Assembly: GCF_965139335.1 (NCBI RefSeq)
Contig: NZ_CBCSEL010000002.1
Origin: Catellicoccus marimammalium
GTDB lineage: Bacteria > Bacillota > Bacilli > Lactobacillales > Catellicoccaceae
Strand: one strand, 5' to 3'
DNA length: 64,000 nucleotides
The notes beneath the pieces were generated by a model, which was not told the origin of the DNA, made no database searches, and worked only from the letters and a program-made list of their open reading frames with translations. Each line of letters opens with the position of its first letter. The stretch's first letter is position 1. The position numbers and the translations under genes were made by a program. Below, piece after piece: positions 48,944-59,216 of this stretch.

Positions 48944-51883
48944 TTATTTTTTAGTTGGTTTTGTATGTTTAAAATCTCCAGTAATAGATTGATCCAATGC
49001 CATATCAATTACCTTTTTCGCATGTGAATCTGTTGGGAATGTTAATCCATCAATCCAAACACGGTCTTTCCCTTCTTGTACTTTAGAGTTAATATGAATT
49101 ACTCCACAGAAGGAATTATATTTTGGAGCTGATCCTGTATCTTTACCTTCCAATGTATCCTTAGAACCAAATACTTTTGATTGTGGGAATGAATCTGAAA
49201 TATTTGTTAATTTCCACCCACTTAAGTTTAGGTTAGTTAATTTTGGTGTATTGAAGAACATAGATTTAATAGTTGTTGCTGATTCCATATTCCATTTAGA
49301 TAAATCTAATGATGAGATAGAAAGAGCAGATGAGAACATTTCACCAAAGTTTTTACCTTTTGCAGTATTTAAGTTTTCAATTCCTTTAATCGTTGCACTT
49401 GTATTACCTTTAAATGTGCTAGCAAAGGATTCCGCATTTGAAGTATCTAATCCAGACACATCAATAGTTCCCATGTAAGCAAATGTTCCATCTAATTGTT
49501 TTCCTGTAGTTACTTTTTGACCATCGACTTCTTTAAAGGTTACTGGAACTTTCTGACCATTAATAGTTTTACCGTCAGAAGTTTTTTCTCCACTTTTAAC
49601 AATTGGATATAAATAATTATCCACTGTTTGAATATCTAATTCTACTGATTTACCTTTTAATTTACCAGGAATAACAATTTTATCTTGACGATAAATGATA
49701 TTGTTTGCAGCCTTTTGATTTCCATTAATTGCTAAAGGAATATATTCTGTTAAGATAATTTTTCCATCTTGTTCAGTGTATTTCCAATGAGCGATTTGTA
49801 ATCCTTTAATAGCATTGTTTAAAGCAACTTTTGTAGTTTGTTTGTCATACATATTATCTTTATGAATGTCTGAAACTTTTAAGTCTAATGCTTTTTGAGC
49901 TTCCGCTACAGCTTCTTTTAATGCATTAAATGTTTTTTCTGTATAGAAGTCTTCGTTAGTACCTTGGTTTCCTGGTTTTGCTGCATCATTTTCTTTGATG
50001 ATTTCATTTGCTTTATCAATAGCTGCTTTTAATTCTTTGTTTTGAGCATCATTGATTGCATTTACTAAATTATTTGCTGCTTCTACGATTTGTTTGAAGT
50101 TTTTAGCTGTTCCTTTTTTAGCAACATCTACAAATGCTTGTAATGCTTTATTTGCAGCATCTTGATCTGCTGAGTCTAATTTAGCAATTGCACCTTTTGC
50201 TTGGTTGTAGAACCATTTTGTGTTTTCAGCATTGATTTGTAAGTTGTTTAATGCATCATTTAATGCATCTGTAACTTTCTTCACATCAGCTGCTGTTAAT
50301 GGTGTTGTCGCTGTGTTTCCTTTATCTGAATCTTTTTTCAATTCATTCATGATTTGTTCTGCATCATTATATGTTGCTTTTACAAGACCAAAGTTTTGGA
50401 ATAGGACATCTCCATATTTATCTAATTTTTGTGCTTTTTGTAATGCATCATTTAAAGCTTTACCTTCAGTTGCTGTAGGTTGTTTTTGTAATTCTTCTTT
50501 TGCTTTTACTAATGTTTGTTGTGCTTTTTTCACTGCATCAATGTTTTCTTGTGATAAATCATCAGCTACTTTTTGTACATCAGCTAATGTTTTATTTAAT
50601 TGATCTTCTTGATCTTTTGTTAAGTAAACATTTTTCGCTAAAGCTTCGATTTCTTTGATTTCTTTTTCTAAATCTGCTTTATCCACTTTTACAGCTTTGA
50701 TTGCATCTTGAATATTTTTCACAGCATCATTAATTTGAGCTTGTGTTGCATTACCTTTTTTCGCATCTGCTAATACTTTTTCAGCTGCTGCTAATGCGTC
50801 TTTAACTTTATCTACTCCTGTTAAATCTGCATCATTTTTCACTACTTCTTGTGCATCTTTAATTGCATTTTGTAAGTCTTCAATATTTGCTGAAGTTACA
50901 TCATCGCTAATGAATTTCAAAGCTTCTACATTGGCATAACCTACCCATGTGTCTCCATCGTATAATGAAGCATATTTCTTACCATTTCCGTAAGTGTATA
51001 CATATTTTGCAGTTAAGTCTTTACCTTTGTAGTCTGCTAATTTTGCTTTTTTAGTGTAGAAGTGGTCACTATATGTGTTCCAGTCTTTTTCTACTTGTAC
51101 TTTAGAATCTGCTGCGGCTACTTTTTCAGCTGTTAGATCTTCTACTACTGAAGAATCTACATAACCTGTCCATGCCCCTTTAGCTTGTTCTGTTGAGTAA
51201 TATTTTTTACCATCAATTGTGTAGTAGCGAGTAACTTTAAAGTTTACACCACTCTTCACATCGAAGTTTCCTTTTGTTTGTTGGAAGTATAAGTTTGCAT
51301 AAGATTTAGTATCTTTTTTCAATGCAACATATTTACTTTCTTTTGTTGAAGTAACTTCTTTTAAGTTAGATTTTGAAGTATACCCTTGCCATACTTCTTT
51401 TCCTTCAGCGTCTTTAGAATATACTGAGTAATATTTTGCACCGTTACCTAATGTATATTCATATTTCGCAAATACTACACGTTCTGCAGTATTAGTATCT
51501 TTTTCTGTCCAGTAAAAGTTTTTCCATACGTTAGCTTTTCCATTTAATACAAATTGACCTTTTGCTTTTTCAGCGTTGAAATCTTTTGTATCTTTACTAT
51601 CGATGTATCCACGATAAGCTTTTTTACCATCTTTATCTGTTTGGTATACACGATATACATGTTTACCATCAATATTACGATAGCCATCTACTTGATAGAC
51701 AGTACCATTTTTAGGTGTTGTTGATTCTTTTAATTTTGAATCTTTGTATAATTTAGCTTTGTCTGTACATACTGTTACTTTTTTGCTTTCTGCTTTAATA
51801 TCAGAAGTAGCAGCGTTAGCAGCTGTAGCCCCTAATAATGCAGAAGAAACTAGTAATGCGCTTAAAATTGCTTTTTTACTCAT
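48944..51883 (-). CDS. surface protein 2, paralogue with GW-like modules and DUF285 domain
   Basis: 979 aa. The N-terminal four GW-like modules are nearly identical to those of surface protein 1, and the DUF285 end (MFSSALSISSLDLSKWNMES, MFFNTPKLTNLNLSGW, then VWIDGLTFP) is similar, while the middle helical repeats differ. ATG 51883 follows GAGGT; the frame extends 18 codons upstream but has no better start. The conserved module block suggests duplication with gene conversion. A Thr to Cys change in the segment KKVTVCTDKAKLY is unique to this copy. Confidence 0.85.
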   Translation of the reverse strand: MSKKAILSALLVSSALLGATAANAATSDIKAESKKVTVCTDKAKLYKDSKLKESTTPKNGTVYQVDGYRNIDGKHVYRVYQTDKDGKKAYRGYIDSKDTKDFNAEKAKGQFVLNGKANVWKNFYWTEKDTNTAERVVFAKYEYTLGNGAKYYSVYSKDAEGKEVWQGYTSKSNLKEVTSTKESKYVALKKDTKSYANLYFQQTKGNFDVKSGVNFKVTRYYTIDGKKYYSTEQAKGAWTGYVDSSVVEDLTAEKVAAADSKVQVEKDWNTYSDHFYTKKAKLADYKGKDLTAKYVYTYGNGKKYASLYDGDTWVGYANVEALKFISDDVTSANIEDLQNAIKDAQEVVKNDADLTGVDKVKDALAAAEKVLADAKKGNATQAQINDAVKNIQDAIKAVKVDKADLEKEIKEIEALAKNVYLTKDQEDQLNKTLADVQKVADDLSQENIDAVKKAQQTLVKAKEELQKQPTATEGKALNDALQKAQKLDKYGDVLFQNFGLVKATYNDAEQIMNELKKDSDKGNTATTPLTAADVKKVTDALNDALNNLQINAENTKWFYNQAKGAIAKLDSADQDAANKALQAFVDVAKKGTAKNFKQIVEAANNLVNAINDAQNKELKAAIDKANEIIKENDAAKPGNQGTNEDFYTEKTFNALKEAVAEAQKALDLKVSDIHKDNMYDKQTTKVALNNAIKGLQIAHWKYTEQDGKIILTEYIPLAINGNQKAANNIIYRQDKIVIPGKLKGKSVELDIQTVDNYLYPIVKSGEKTSDGKTINGQKVPVTFKEVDGQKVTTGKQLDGTFAYMGTIDVSGLDTSNAESFASTFKGNTSATIKGIENLNTAKGKNFGEMFSSALSISSLDLSKWNMESATTIKSMFFNTPKLTNLNLSGWKLTNISDSFPQSKVFGSKDTLEGKDTGSAPKYNSFCGVIHINSKVQEGKDRVWIDGLTFPTDSHAKKVIDMALDQSITGDFKHTKPTKK

Positions 51884-52210
51884 ATTCTTACCTCTTAATT
51901 TTAAATTTTTCCCTATAAATAAATTATTTACATCCACATTCTAACTCTTAAATCTCAAAAGTGATAATAATTTGAATTATTTAACTTCAACTATATATCT
52001 AACTTTTAAGCAAAATTCAAAGATATGAAAATAGAAAACACTGTTCTTTCTAGTACTTTTCAAATCTCTTGATGTTAATTTCATTATAATGAATTATTGT
52101 GGGAAGTCATTTCCAATTTTTAACATACTATAGGAAAAATTTTTTTAATTATATAAAATTTAAAAAATAATAAGAAAGGCTTTAATATTATCATTTTTTT
52201 GGTTCTCTTA
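51884..52210 (-). promoter_or_regulatory. upstream region of surface gene 2
   Basis: 327 bp, AT-rich. On the minus strand TTGAAT and TATATA are 17 nt apart around 51995-52025, a plausible promoter. A motif TTTTCATATCTTT just upstream is also present upstream of surface gene 1. No terminator for the 52211 gene is evident. Confidence 0.45.
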
Positions 52211-52978
52211 TTATTGATCAAACTGCCATTTTAATTGCTCAATAATTGCTTCTAATTCAGCAATATATTTTGCTTCTTGTATTTGATAAATCCATTTTTC
52301 TTCTAAAGAGGAATCACGCACTGCTGTAAGTATTGCTTCTTTTTTCTGAGATATTCTTTGTTCTTCATAAGAATAATTTTTTCTTTTTGCCTTTTGCACA
52401 ATTTCCTTCATTTTTGCCTTTGTTTCTACTTTAGCTAATAAGGAAATAAAGTATTGCTTTTCTTTTTCAGATAAAAAAGTAGTTATATCTATAAGCTTTG
52501 ATGATTCTTGTATAGTTTGAAAATATCGCTCTTTTCTTTCTTCATTCCTCTGAAACAAGAAAGAATAAACTCCTTCTTGATAAATCAGTGCTTGTAATGT
52601 CTTTATTTGCATTTCTCTTTCTTCTTTTGTAAAAAAATCATCTTGTAAGATATCTTCTTTTTCCCATATCTTGATTTGTTCAAGCTGTTCTTTATCTTCT
52701 GCTGATAAATAAGAAATACGATATTGAAGTTTACGCAGAGTATCTTGTGTTCTTGAATTTTCAATTTTATAAGACCAATATTTTTGTGCTAATGGTGACA
52801 AATCTTCTCTTTTTTCAATTTGTTTTTCGATAAGTTCTCTTTTTTCTACAAGTCGTGTATAATCTAAGTTTTTCAATGCATCTTGGATTGTATAATAAGC
52901 TTCTTCTGAATCAATTTCATCCGCCATTTTTTTCATTTCTTCTTTTTCAATTTCATCTAAAAATGAATAGTACTCCAT
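52211..52978 (-). CDS. GA-module-only protein without signal peptide
   Basis: 255 aa, all helical and highly charged. Several three-helix modules like those of the M60 protease gene upstream are visible, for example TFLSEKEKQYFISLLAKVET and the final EAKYIAELEAIIEQL, which matches module 13 of that protease (DAKYLAELEMIEGSI). No signal peptide, transmembrane helix or LPXTG is present, which is unexpected for this module type. The ribosome site (AAGGGAATT) is weak. It could be an intracellular relative, a non-classically released protein or a decayed fragment of a larger gene. Confidence 0.6.
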   Translation of the reverse strand: MEYYSFLDEIEKEEMKKMADEIDSEEAYYTIQDALKNLDYTRLVEKRELIEKQIEKREDLSPLAQKYWSYKIENSRTQDTLRKLQYRISYLSAEDKEQLEQIKIWEKEDILQDDFFTKEEREMQIKTLQALIYQEGVYSFLFQRNEERKERYFQTIQESSKLIDITTFLSEKEKQYFISLLAKVETKAKMKEIVQKAKRKNYSYEEQRISQKKEAILTAVRDSSLEEKWIYQIQEAKYIAELEAIIEQLKWQFDQ

Positions 52979-53035
52979 AATTCCCTTTTCCCTTTTTTAT
53001 TTTTTCTTCTTTATTATTTCATTTCTTTCACAATA

Positions 53036-53070
53036 AATAAATAAGCTCTAGAAAATTCTAGAGCTTATTT
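53036..53070 (-). terminator. intrinsic terminator of the M60 protease gene
   Basis: ATAAGCTCTAGAA / TTCTAGAGCTTAT perfect 13-bp stem with a two-base loop just after the stop. Confidence 0.75.
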
Positions 53071-53071
53071 T

Positions 53072-56000
53072 TTATTTTTTGACAACTGCGTCTTTATTTA
53101 CATATCCAACCCATTGATCCTTATGATCATACAAACTGTAATAAGTATAACCGTTGAAGTGATAGTAGGTACGTTTCACTTTGTATACTTTTTTATAATG
53201 TGTATTAGTATCTGATTTTTTCACTTTAAAAGACAAATTACGCCAGATAGTATAGTTTTTACGATTTACTTTTACTTTAAAAGAAGAAGTAGAACGTAGT
53301 GTCCATGGATCTTCCATTTCATTTAATTCACTTGCTTTAACATATCCAATCCATTGATTATCTGAAGTATATAATGTGTAATATTTTTGTCCTTGAATAA
53401 TGTAAAATCCTTTTACTTTCAAAATTTGGCCTAAATATTTACTAGAATGACTACGCTCTTTTTCTAAGAAAACATCATTCCAAATAGTAGTATGGTTATT
53501 CTTAAAGGTTACATATCCATGATCTTTATGGAATTTTGGTTTCGTGTTTTCTTTATGATATTCTTTGGCTTTTTGAATAATCTCTTTGCATTCCACTTCA
53601 GATTGAGCTTTTTCTAATTGATGTAACAGAGATTGGCGTTGCTCTGTGGTTAATTGATAAGAAGCTAATTCTTTTTCTACTTCTTGTTTTTGTTTTTCTA
53701 AATATTCTTTCTCAGCAGACTGAATACTTCCTTCTATCATTTCCAATTCTGCTAAATATTTTGCATCAATCACTTTTTGAAGTAATTTTTCTTTTTCTTC
53801 AGTAGGAAGAGTTAAGCGTTGAATGCGTGCTTTTAATTCACGTTGCTTTTTATTTAATTCATTTCCTTCATAGTAACGATTCATTTCTTTTGCATAAGAA
53901 AAGATAGACTCCATCGTTCTTTTATCTTGTGCTTGATAAATGAATTGAATATAATACGCTTTATCTTCTTTTGATAAGAAAGTTAACGCTTGAATTCCAT
54001 CGCGCATCTTTTCTTCCAAAACTTTACGAATTTCTTTTGTTTTGTCTTGTAACTCTTCAGCAAAATGATAAATTGCTTTTTCACTTTGAAGTGCATTTAA
54101 TTTACGTTGAGCATTTAATTTTTCAGTATCTGTTAGGAAACTATTCTTTTCAATCCACTCTTTTACTTGCGCTTTTAATGGATGAAGTTGATTTTCTTTA
54201 TCTGCAATTAATTTCCATGCTTCTTTTTGAATTTGTTCTAGTGCTTCTTTTGTACGGGCATCTTTTAATTGCGCTAAGAAATATTCTTTTGCTTCGGTAG
54301 ACAAAGCATTTTCTTTCAGAATCGCTTCAGTTAGTTCTTCTTTTCCTTGATTCAAACGTTCTTGTTCTACTTTTTGTAGCGTTTTGCGAATATGATTTAA
54401 TGACTCTAAAGATTTACTTTGCAAGATTGCTTCTTTCGCTATATTTTTCTCTTTTGTAGTTAAGAAAGAATAGTAAGAAAGTTCTTTTATTAATTGTTCT
54501 TTTTGTTCTTGCCATTGATCTTTATTTTCTTCTTCAACTTTATCTACTGTTTCTTTAATTTCTTCTAACTCTTCTTTTGAAGTTGCAGCTTCGACTTTTT
54601 GAACCCAATCTGCTTTTTCTTCTTCACTCAAGCTAGAATTTTGAATCATATCAATAACTTTATTTTGTTCTGCTTCTTTCTGCGTTTCATTTTCCTGTGT
54701 TGCTTCTTTTACAATTTTAGCAATTTCTTCTCGTGACTCTACTTGTTTTAATTTCGCTTCTAATTCTTCTTGTTTTTCTTTTGGCAAGAAGCCAAAAGCT
54801 GAAATTTGTTGTTGAGCAAGAAGATAAGCATGTTCAACACGTTGTTTTACTTTTTCTTTTACTACAGATAGGATAGCTTCCATTTCTTCTTTACTAGAAA
54901 GTTTATCTAATGCTAAAAATACTTCTTCTTTTTCTTGAGGACTTAAATCTTTCATTTGTTGGATTTGTTCTTTAATTCCTGACTCAACTTCTTCTTTTCG
55001 TTGATTATTTTCATCTGTAGCTTTTTTAACAATTGTTTGCATTTCTTTTCTTGTTTGTGATTTTTCTAATGCTGCAATCGTTTCTGCTCGCTCATCTGAA
55101 GAAAGTTTATCTAGAGATTCAATGGCTTTTATAGAATTTTCATATTCTTTTTGTAGACGAGTTTCTACTTTTTCTATCACTTCTTTACGAATTTCTTGCC
55201 ATTGTTCTTTAGTTGTTGCCTGATCAAGCGCTAATTTGATTGCGTCTTTTTCAGAATCTGATAAATCTTTATAGTTTTTGCATAATGATTGGAAAATCGA
55301 CTCTTTATCTTTTAATTGACGTTCGTGATTTTCTTTTTCCACTTCAACCATAATTTTTTTCATGTCATCTCGTGTTGTTGTCTCTTTTAATTTCTCTTTG
55401 ACTTTTTCTTTTTCAGAATCTGTAATTTCAGAGCATTCATCTAATTTTTGTAGAGAATTATCATATTCTTTTTGAATTCTTGTCTCTACATCTTTTTTAA
55501 CTTTTGTATGCAAGTTTTTCATTTCTTCTTTGGTCTGACATTGTTTTAAAGCAGATTGAATTTTTTCTTGTTCTTCTCCACTTAAATCTTTATATTTAGA
55601 AAGATGTTCCATGACCTTATTTTGAGCATCTACAACACGGATATCATTCGCTGATTTTGCTTTAGTCACTACTTCTTTTAAATCAGTAGCAGTATAAGCT
55701 TTTTTCAATTGTTCTTTAGCTTGTGATTTTTCTTCCGAATCTAAGAAGTCTAAAGCATCAATTTGTTTTTCACATTCTTTAGTATGAGATTCCTCAAAGT
55801 CTTTTTCCGGTACTACTTGAACGGTTAAGTCTTGTTCTGACGTATTTCCATCCATGTCTGTTGCTTTTACATGAATCTTATATTCATCTGGAGTTGTCCA
55901 ACGTTTTGTATCCTCAGAAATTTTGATTTTATCTTTTGGCACACGACCATCTTCAGGATCAATGACAGAAATTTCGTTATACCAATCAATATCATTGACT

Positions 56001-58930
56001 CTATTATCAGAAACTACTAATTTTTCATCTGCTGATTTTGCAGATTTCCAATTAATTTGTGGTTTCCCACCTTGCTGAATTTGTTCAACTATAGATTGAT
56101 ATTTCTTTTGGTCTTCTCCTTTTAATTTATTATATAAAGCAATAATTTCTGATTTTAAAGGAGCATAATCATTACGACTAGAATAGAAATCTTCAGGTAA
56201 ATTATTGACCTTACTTTCTAATTCTTTTAGCGTTTTTAACTTCTCTTGTTGATATAGTAAATCTTCTACTTCTATAGGTTTTAAATGTGCTTCGCGGAAC
56301 CCTTTATTGCTCATACGATAGTAGGTAGTTTCTGTTTTTGGGCGATTAAATTCATATTCTTTACCAGTTTCACTATAATTACGTACATTTTGATAATTAT
56401 CATCTGTCGTGGTAATGGCAAGAATATCATTATCGGCAATTTGGAAATTATCTTTTCTTCCATCCGTTCTAGTAAATTTTCCATCTTTTTCTGCAGTGTA
56501 TACTACATCTGGTGCACTAAGAAAATAATCAGTATTAGGAACAAGCTGAGTATAAAGACTTACTGTTGTCTTCCCTACAACTTTGGCGTCATTATTAATT
56601 TTAAATTTCAATTCACTTCGTCCATGTTTTTCATCTGGATAAATAGTTGCGCTAATAGCAGATACTTCTTTTGATTTACTATCTTTCCCTAGTACAACCA
56701 TAGAATCTTTGGATAACGTTTTCTTTTTCTCTTTTTTATAGTAGCAACTTGTATAGTACTGTGGAAATGTAGTTTTCGCTTTTTGATCTACTTCTTGGTC
56801 AGTTGAGAAGACATATGGCATTTCATAAGTATATTTATAATCATCCCCATCATAAATTTTAGGAAATTCTACAGCATAAGCTCCTACGGGAATCTTCACA
56901 TCAATGTCTTTGGAATCACCAATTGTCACCTCTTTAACAATTTTCCCTTTATTATATAGAAGGATTTTCTTACCTTTTAGTTTTTCCATATCTTCATCTG
57001 ATACTTTTAGTCGGATTTTTGCTTTTCCTTCTACATTTCGTTTTATTAAATCACTCGTACGAACTAATCCATATTCTTTTACTCCTAATTCACTTGTGAT
57101 TTCTTTCAATTTTTCTTTATTGTATACAACGTCACGCAATTGTACCATTTGGTCTCCATTTCGTTGCATATCATAATTTTTCTTATTACTTAGAGGACGA
57201 TTCGTTCCCCATTCAATCAAATAAGGAGTAATATCTACACCATATTTTTCATAAAAAGCACGCAATAGTTGATTCGGAATTGTATCTGTATTTCCTGTAT
57301 CTCGTTTTTGGATACGAATTTGTTCATTCACTTTTCCCCAAGGTTCACTTGGATTTTTTGGATTCAAAGATTCTAACATGTTTAAGAAGAAGAAAAGACG
57401 TGCTTTTACATCCATTCCCTTAGCATACAAACGCCAACGCATTTCATTAATTTCTACTTCTCCCTCAGATCCAGGTAAACGACTCTTCAAAGCATTCATA
57501 CGATGCTTTTGCCAACCTTCTGCATCTTTATCCATATCCATCCAATAGCTATTTAGCTTTCCAGCAATTTTTTCATTATGTTGAGCATAATACGCAAGAA
57601 TGTTATTTGTTACTTCCATATAATCAATCGTATCTACATGATTTCTTCCTTGATATCCGTGACCGATTTCATGGAACGTTCCCCATCCCATCGTACTAAA
57701 CCAAGTCATTTTATCTCCAGTTTGGGCAATCCACGGAGAAACATAATAAGCAGCTGAACCTGGCAATCCATTTTGGTCTGGACGCATATAATATTTTGTA
57801 TAAGTACGTTGATTAATACGATCTTCTGGATCTAGTTCTAATCCTACAAAAGTATCATATTGCTTAAATAAACGGACAAATTCAGTATTTAAATCATCTA
57901 AAGTACGTTCTCCTGCAAATCTTTTCTTAATTTCTTCTCTTGTATTTGCAGGAATCAACATTAAATGATGTTGTCCTTCTAACACCGCATAACCAGTATC
58001 TCTTACTTCTGATTTATTATTATTTAATTTTACTTCTCTACGATGTGCTTTTGTTTCTTTTTCCCAAAAGTTAAAAAATAACTCTTGATTGTCTCCTGTA
58101 TGATAATAAGGCAAGCGACGTGCTTCATGTCCTACCGTGTATTCTACCGTATAAGGACGAGCATCACTTCCTTGTTCATAATTATTTCTTGGTGTAGAAA
58201 TAAAAGGTACTCCTGCAGGATCTTTTGTTCCTTTTATATTTGAAGCTTCATCAATTGTTTTTGCTCTTAAATGTCTGGAATTTCCATTAATTTGTTGGTG
58301 GTAAACATCTTTTTTATTTCCATCAGTCATAATATCAACGTATAGATTTCCACCACCTGATGGTCTATCTTTAATTTTAATATCAATACCTTGACCAGGA
58401 TCTAATTGAATTCCTAGCATTTGACGATCATGCTCATCTCCACGTTTCATTAGTGTATTCATTGTATTTCCTGAATACGGAGCAGAGCGAATTGTTTTTT
58501 CAATTGTATCTTTTGAATGTTCTTTCGAATCTTCTTTCACATCAATTTCTGTTGTAAATTCAGTCGTATTCCCATGTTTATCTGTTACTCGATATAATAA
58601 AGTATGTTTTCCTAAAGATAAGTTTTTTAATTCTCCTGTTTTAGCATCGATGAGAGAATGATAATCTTGATTATTATCAATAGACACCAATTGAATCTTA
58701 TTTGTTAAATCTCCATCTTCAAAATCCATCGCTAATACACGATAACGAGGATCAATAATAGAAATTTTATCTGATTGGTGAACAATTGCTTTTTTCGTAC
58801 CATAAATTTCTGGTGCTTGATGTTCTGAGTATAAACTTTTACTTTTATCTTTTGCTTCCGCTTCCATCACAGCTGGAGCAAAAAGCAATCCCATCAAGCT
58901 TGCTGCGGTAATAGGTATCTTCTTTTTCAT
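53072..58930 (-). CDS. M60-family (enhancin-like) metalloprotease with about 14 GA-like modules and GW-like tail
   Basis: 1952 aa, exported. Signal peptide 1-26; an Ig-like domain with EDGDLTNKI (about 40-132); a peptidase M60 domain (about 150-600) with intact HExxH as H420-E421-H424 (FHEIGHGYQG) and a Glu at 439 (YMEVTNN). Family members cut mucin-type glycoproteins. A further Ig-like domain (VVSDNRVNDIDWYNEISVID) follows. About 14 repeats of roughly 40-60 residues (about 1080-1800) resemble GA modules (albumin-binding type). Two C-terminal GW-like modules end in QWIGYVKASEL and QWVGYVNKDAV. No LPXTG. A host-glycoprotein role is inferred; albumin binding is untested. Confidence 0.9.
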   Translation of the reverse strand: MKKKIPITAASLMGLLFAPAVMEAEAKDKSKSLYSEHQAPEIYGTKKAIVHQSDKISIIDPRYRVLAMDFEDGDLTNKIQLVSIDNNQDYHSLIDAKTGELKNLSLGKHTLLYRVTDKHGNTTEFTTEIDVKEDSKEHSKDTIEKTIRSAPYSGNTMNTLMKRGDEHDRQMLGIQLDPGQGIDIKIKDRPSGGGNLYVDIMTDGNKKDVYHQQINGNSRHLRAKTIDEASNIKGTKDPAGVPFISTPRNNYEQGSDARPYTVEYTVGHEARRLPYYHTGDNQELFFNFWEKETKAHRREVKLNNNKSEVRDTGYAVLEGQHHLMLIPANTREEIKKRFAGERTLDDLNTEFVRLFKQYDTFVGLELDPEDRINQRTYTKYYMRPDQNGLPGSAAYYVSPWIAQTGDKMTWFSTMGWGTFHEIGHGYQGRNHVDTIDYMEVTNNILAYYAQHNEKIAGKLNSYWMDMDKDAEGWQKHRMNALKSRLPGSEGEVEINEMRWRLYAKGMDVKARLFFFLNMLESLNPKNPSEPWGKVNEQIRIQKRDTGNTDTIPNQLLRAFYEKYGVDITPYLIEWGTNRPLSNKKNYDMQRNGDQMVQLRDVVYNKEKLKEITSELGVKEYGLVRTSDLIKRNVEGKAKIRLKVSDEDMEKLKGKKILLYNKGKIVKEVTIGDSKDIDVKIPVGAYAVEFPKIYDGDDYKYTYEMPYVFSTDQEVDQKAKTTFPQYYTSCYYKKEKKKTLSKDSMVVLGKDSKSKEVSAISATIYPDEKHGRSELKFKINNDAKVVGKTTVSLYTQLVPNTDYFLSAPDVVYTAEKDGKFTRTDGRKDNFQIADNDILAITTTDDNYQNVRNYSETGKEYEFNRPKTETTYYRMSNKGFREAHLKPIEVEDLLYQQEKLKTLKELESKVNNLPEDFYSSRNDYAPLKSEIIALYNKLKGEDQKKYQSIVEQIQQGGKPQINWKSAKSADEKLVVSDNRVNDIDWYNEISVIDPEDGRVPKDKIKISEDTKRWTTPDEYKIHVKATDMDGNTSEQDLTVQVVPEKDFEESHTKECEKQIDALDFLDSEEKSQAKEQLKKAYTATDLKEVVTKAKSANDIRVVDAQNKVMEHLSKYKDLSGEEQEKIQSALKQCQTKEEMKNLHTKVKKDVETRIQKEYDNSLQKLDECSEITDSEKEKVKEKLKETTTRDDMKKIMVEVEKENHERQLKDKESIFQSLCKNYKDLSDSEKDAIKLALDQATTKEQWQEIRKEVIEKVETRLQKEYENSIKAIESLDKLSSDERAETIAALEKSQTRKEMQTIVKKATDENNQRKEEVESGIKEQIQQMKDLSPQEKEEVFLALDKLSSKEEMEAILSVVKEKVKQRVEHAYLLAQQQISAFGFLPKEKQEELEAKLKQVESREEIAKIVKEATQENETQKEAEQNKVIDMIQNSSLSEEEKADWVQKVEAATSKEELEEIKETVDKVEEENKDQWQEQKEQLIKELSYYSFLTTKEKNIAKEAILQSKSLESLNHIRKTLQKVEQERLNQGKEELTEAILKENALSTEAKEYFLAQLKDARTKEALEQIQKEAWKLIADKENQLHPLKAQVKEWIEKNSFLTDTEKLNAQRKLNALQSEKAIYHFAEELQDKTKEIRKVLEEKMRDGIQALTFLSKEDKAYYIQFIYQAQDKRTMESIFSYAKEMNRYYEGNELNKKQRELKARIQRLTLPTEEKEKLLQKVIDAKYLAELEMIEGSIQSAEKEYLEKQKQEVEKELASYQLTTEQRQSLLHQLEKAQSEVECKEIIQKAKEYHKENTKPKFHKDHGYVTFKNNHTTIWNDVFLEKERSHSSKYLGQILKVKGFYIIQGQKYYTLYTSDNQWIGYVKASELNEMEDPWTLRSTSSFKVKVNRKNYTIWRNLSFKVKKSDTNTHYKKVYKVKRTYYHFNGYTYYSLYDHKDQWVGYVNKDAVVKK

Positions 58931-59173
58931 TTCTATTTTCCTCTTTTTTCCTTTTTATTTTTATCGTTCGATTTTGTATTTGATACTTTTATTTTATCAA
59001 TAAATATACAATTTTATGTATCATTTTTTTCTTTACGCTTTTACCTTTTAAAGACAATATAATTTTATTACCATTCCTCTTTTGAATTATAAAGAAATAT
59101 CTTTTTCTTCTTTTTTTCCATTTTCTACTCATCTAAACCTTAAAAACAAATGTATTTTATTTTTGAATCAAAA
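58931..59173 (-). other. upstream region of the M60 protease gene
   Basis: 243 bp, very AT-rich, between the M60 start and the terminator of the preceding gene. It must hold the protease promoter; I see only weak -10-like boxes and no clear operator. Confidence 0.4.
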
Positions 59174-59211
59174 ACAAAAAAGAACAGAGTATTTTATTTC
59201 TCTGTTCTTCA
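59174..59211 (-). terminator. intrinsic terminator of the Cna-type adhesin gene
   Basis: AAGAACAGAG / CTCTGTTCTT stem with a 10-nt AT loop and a T run on the minus strand. Confidence 0.85.
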
Positions 59212-59216
59212 ATCTT

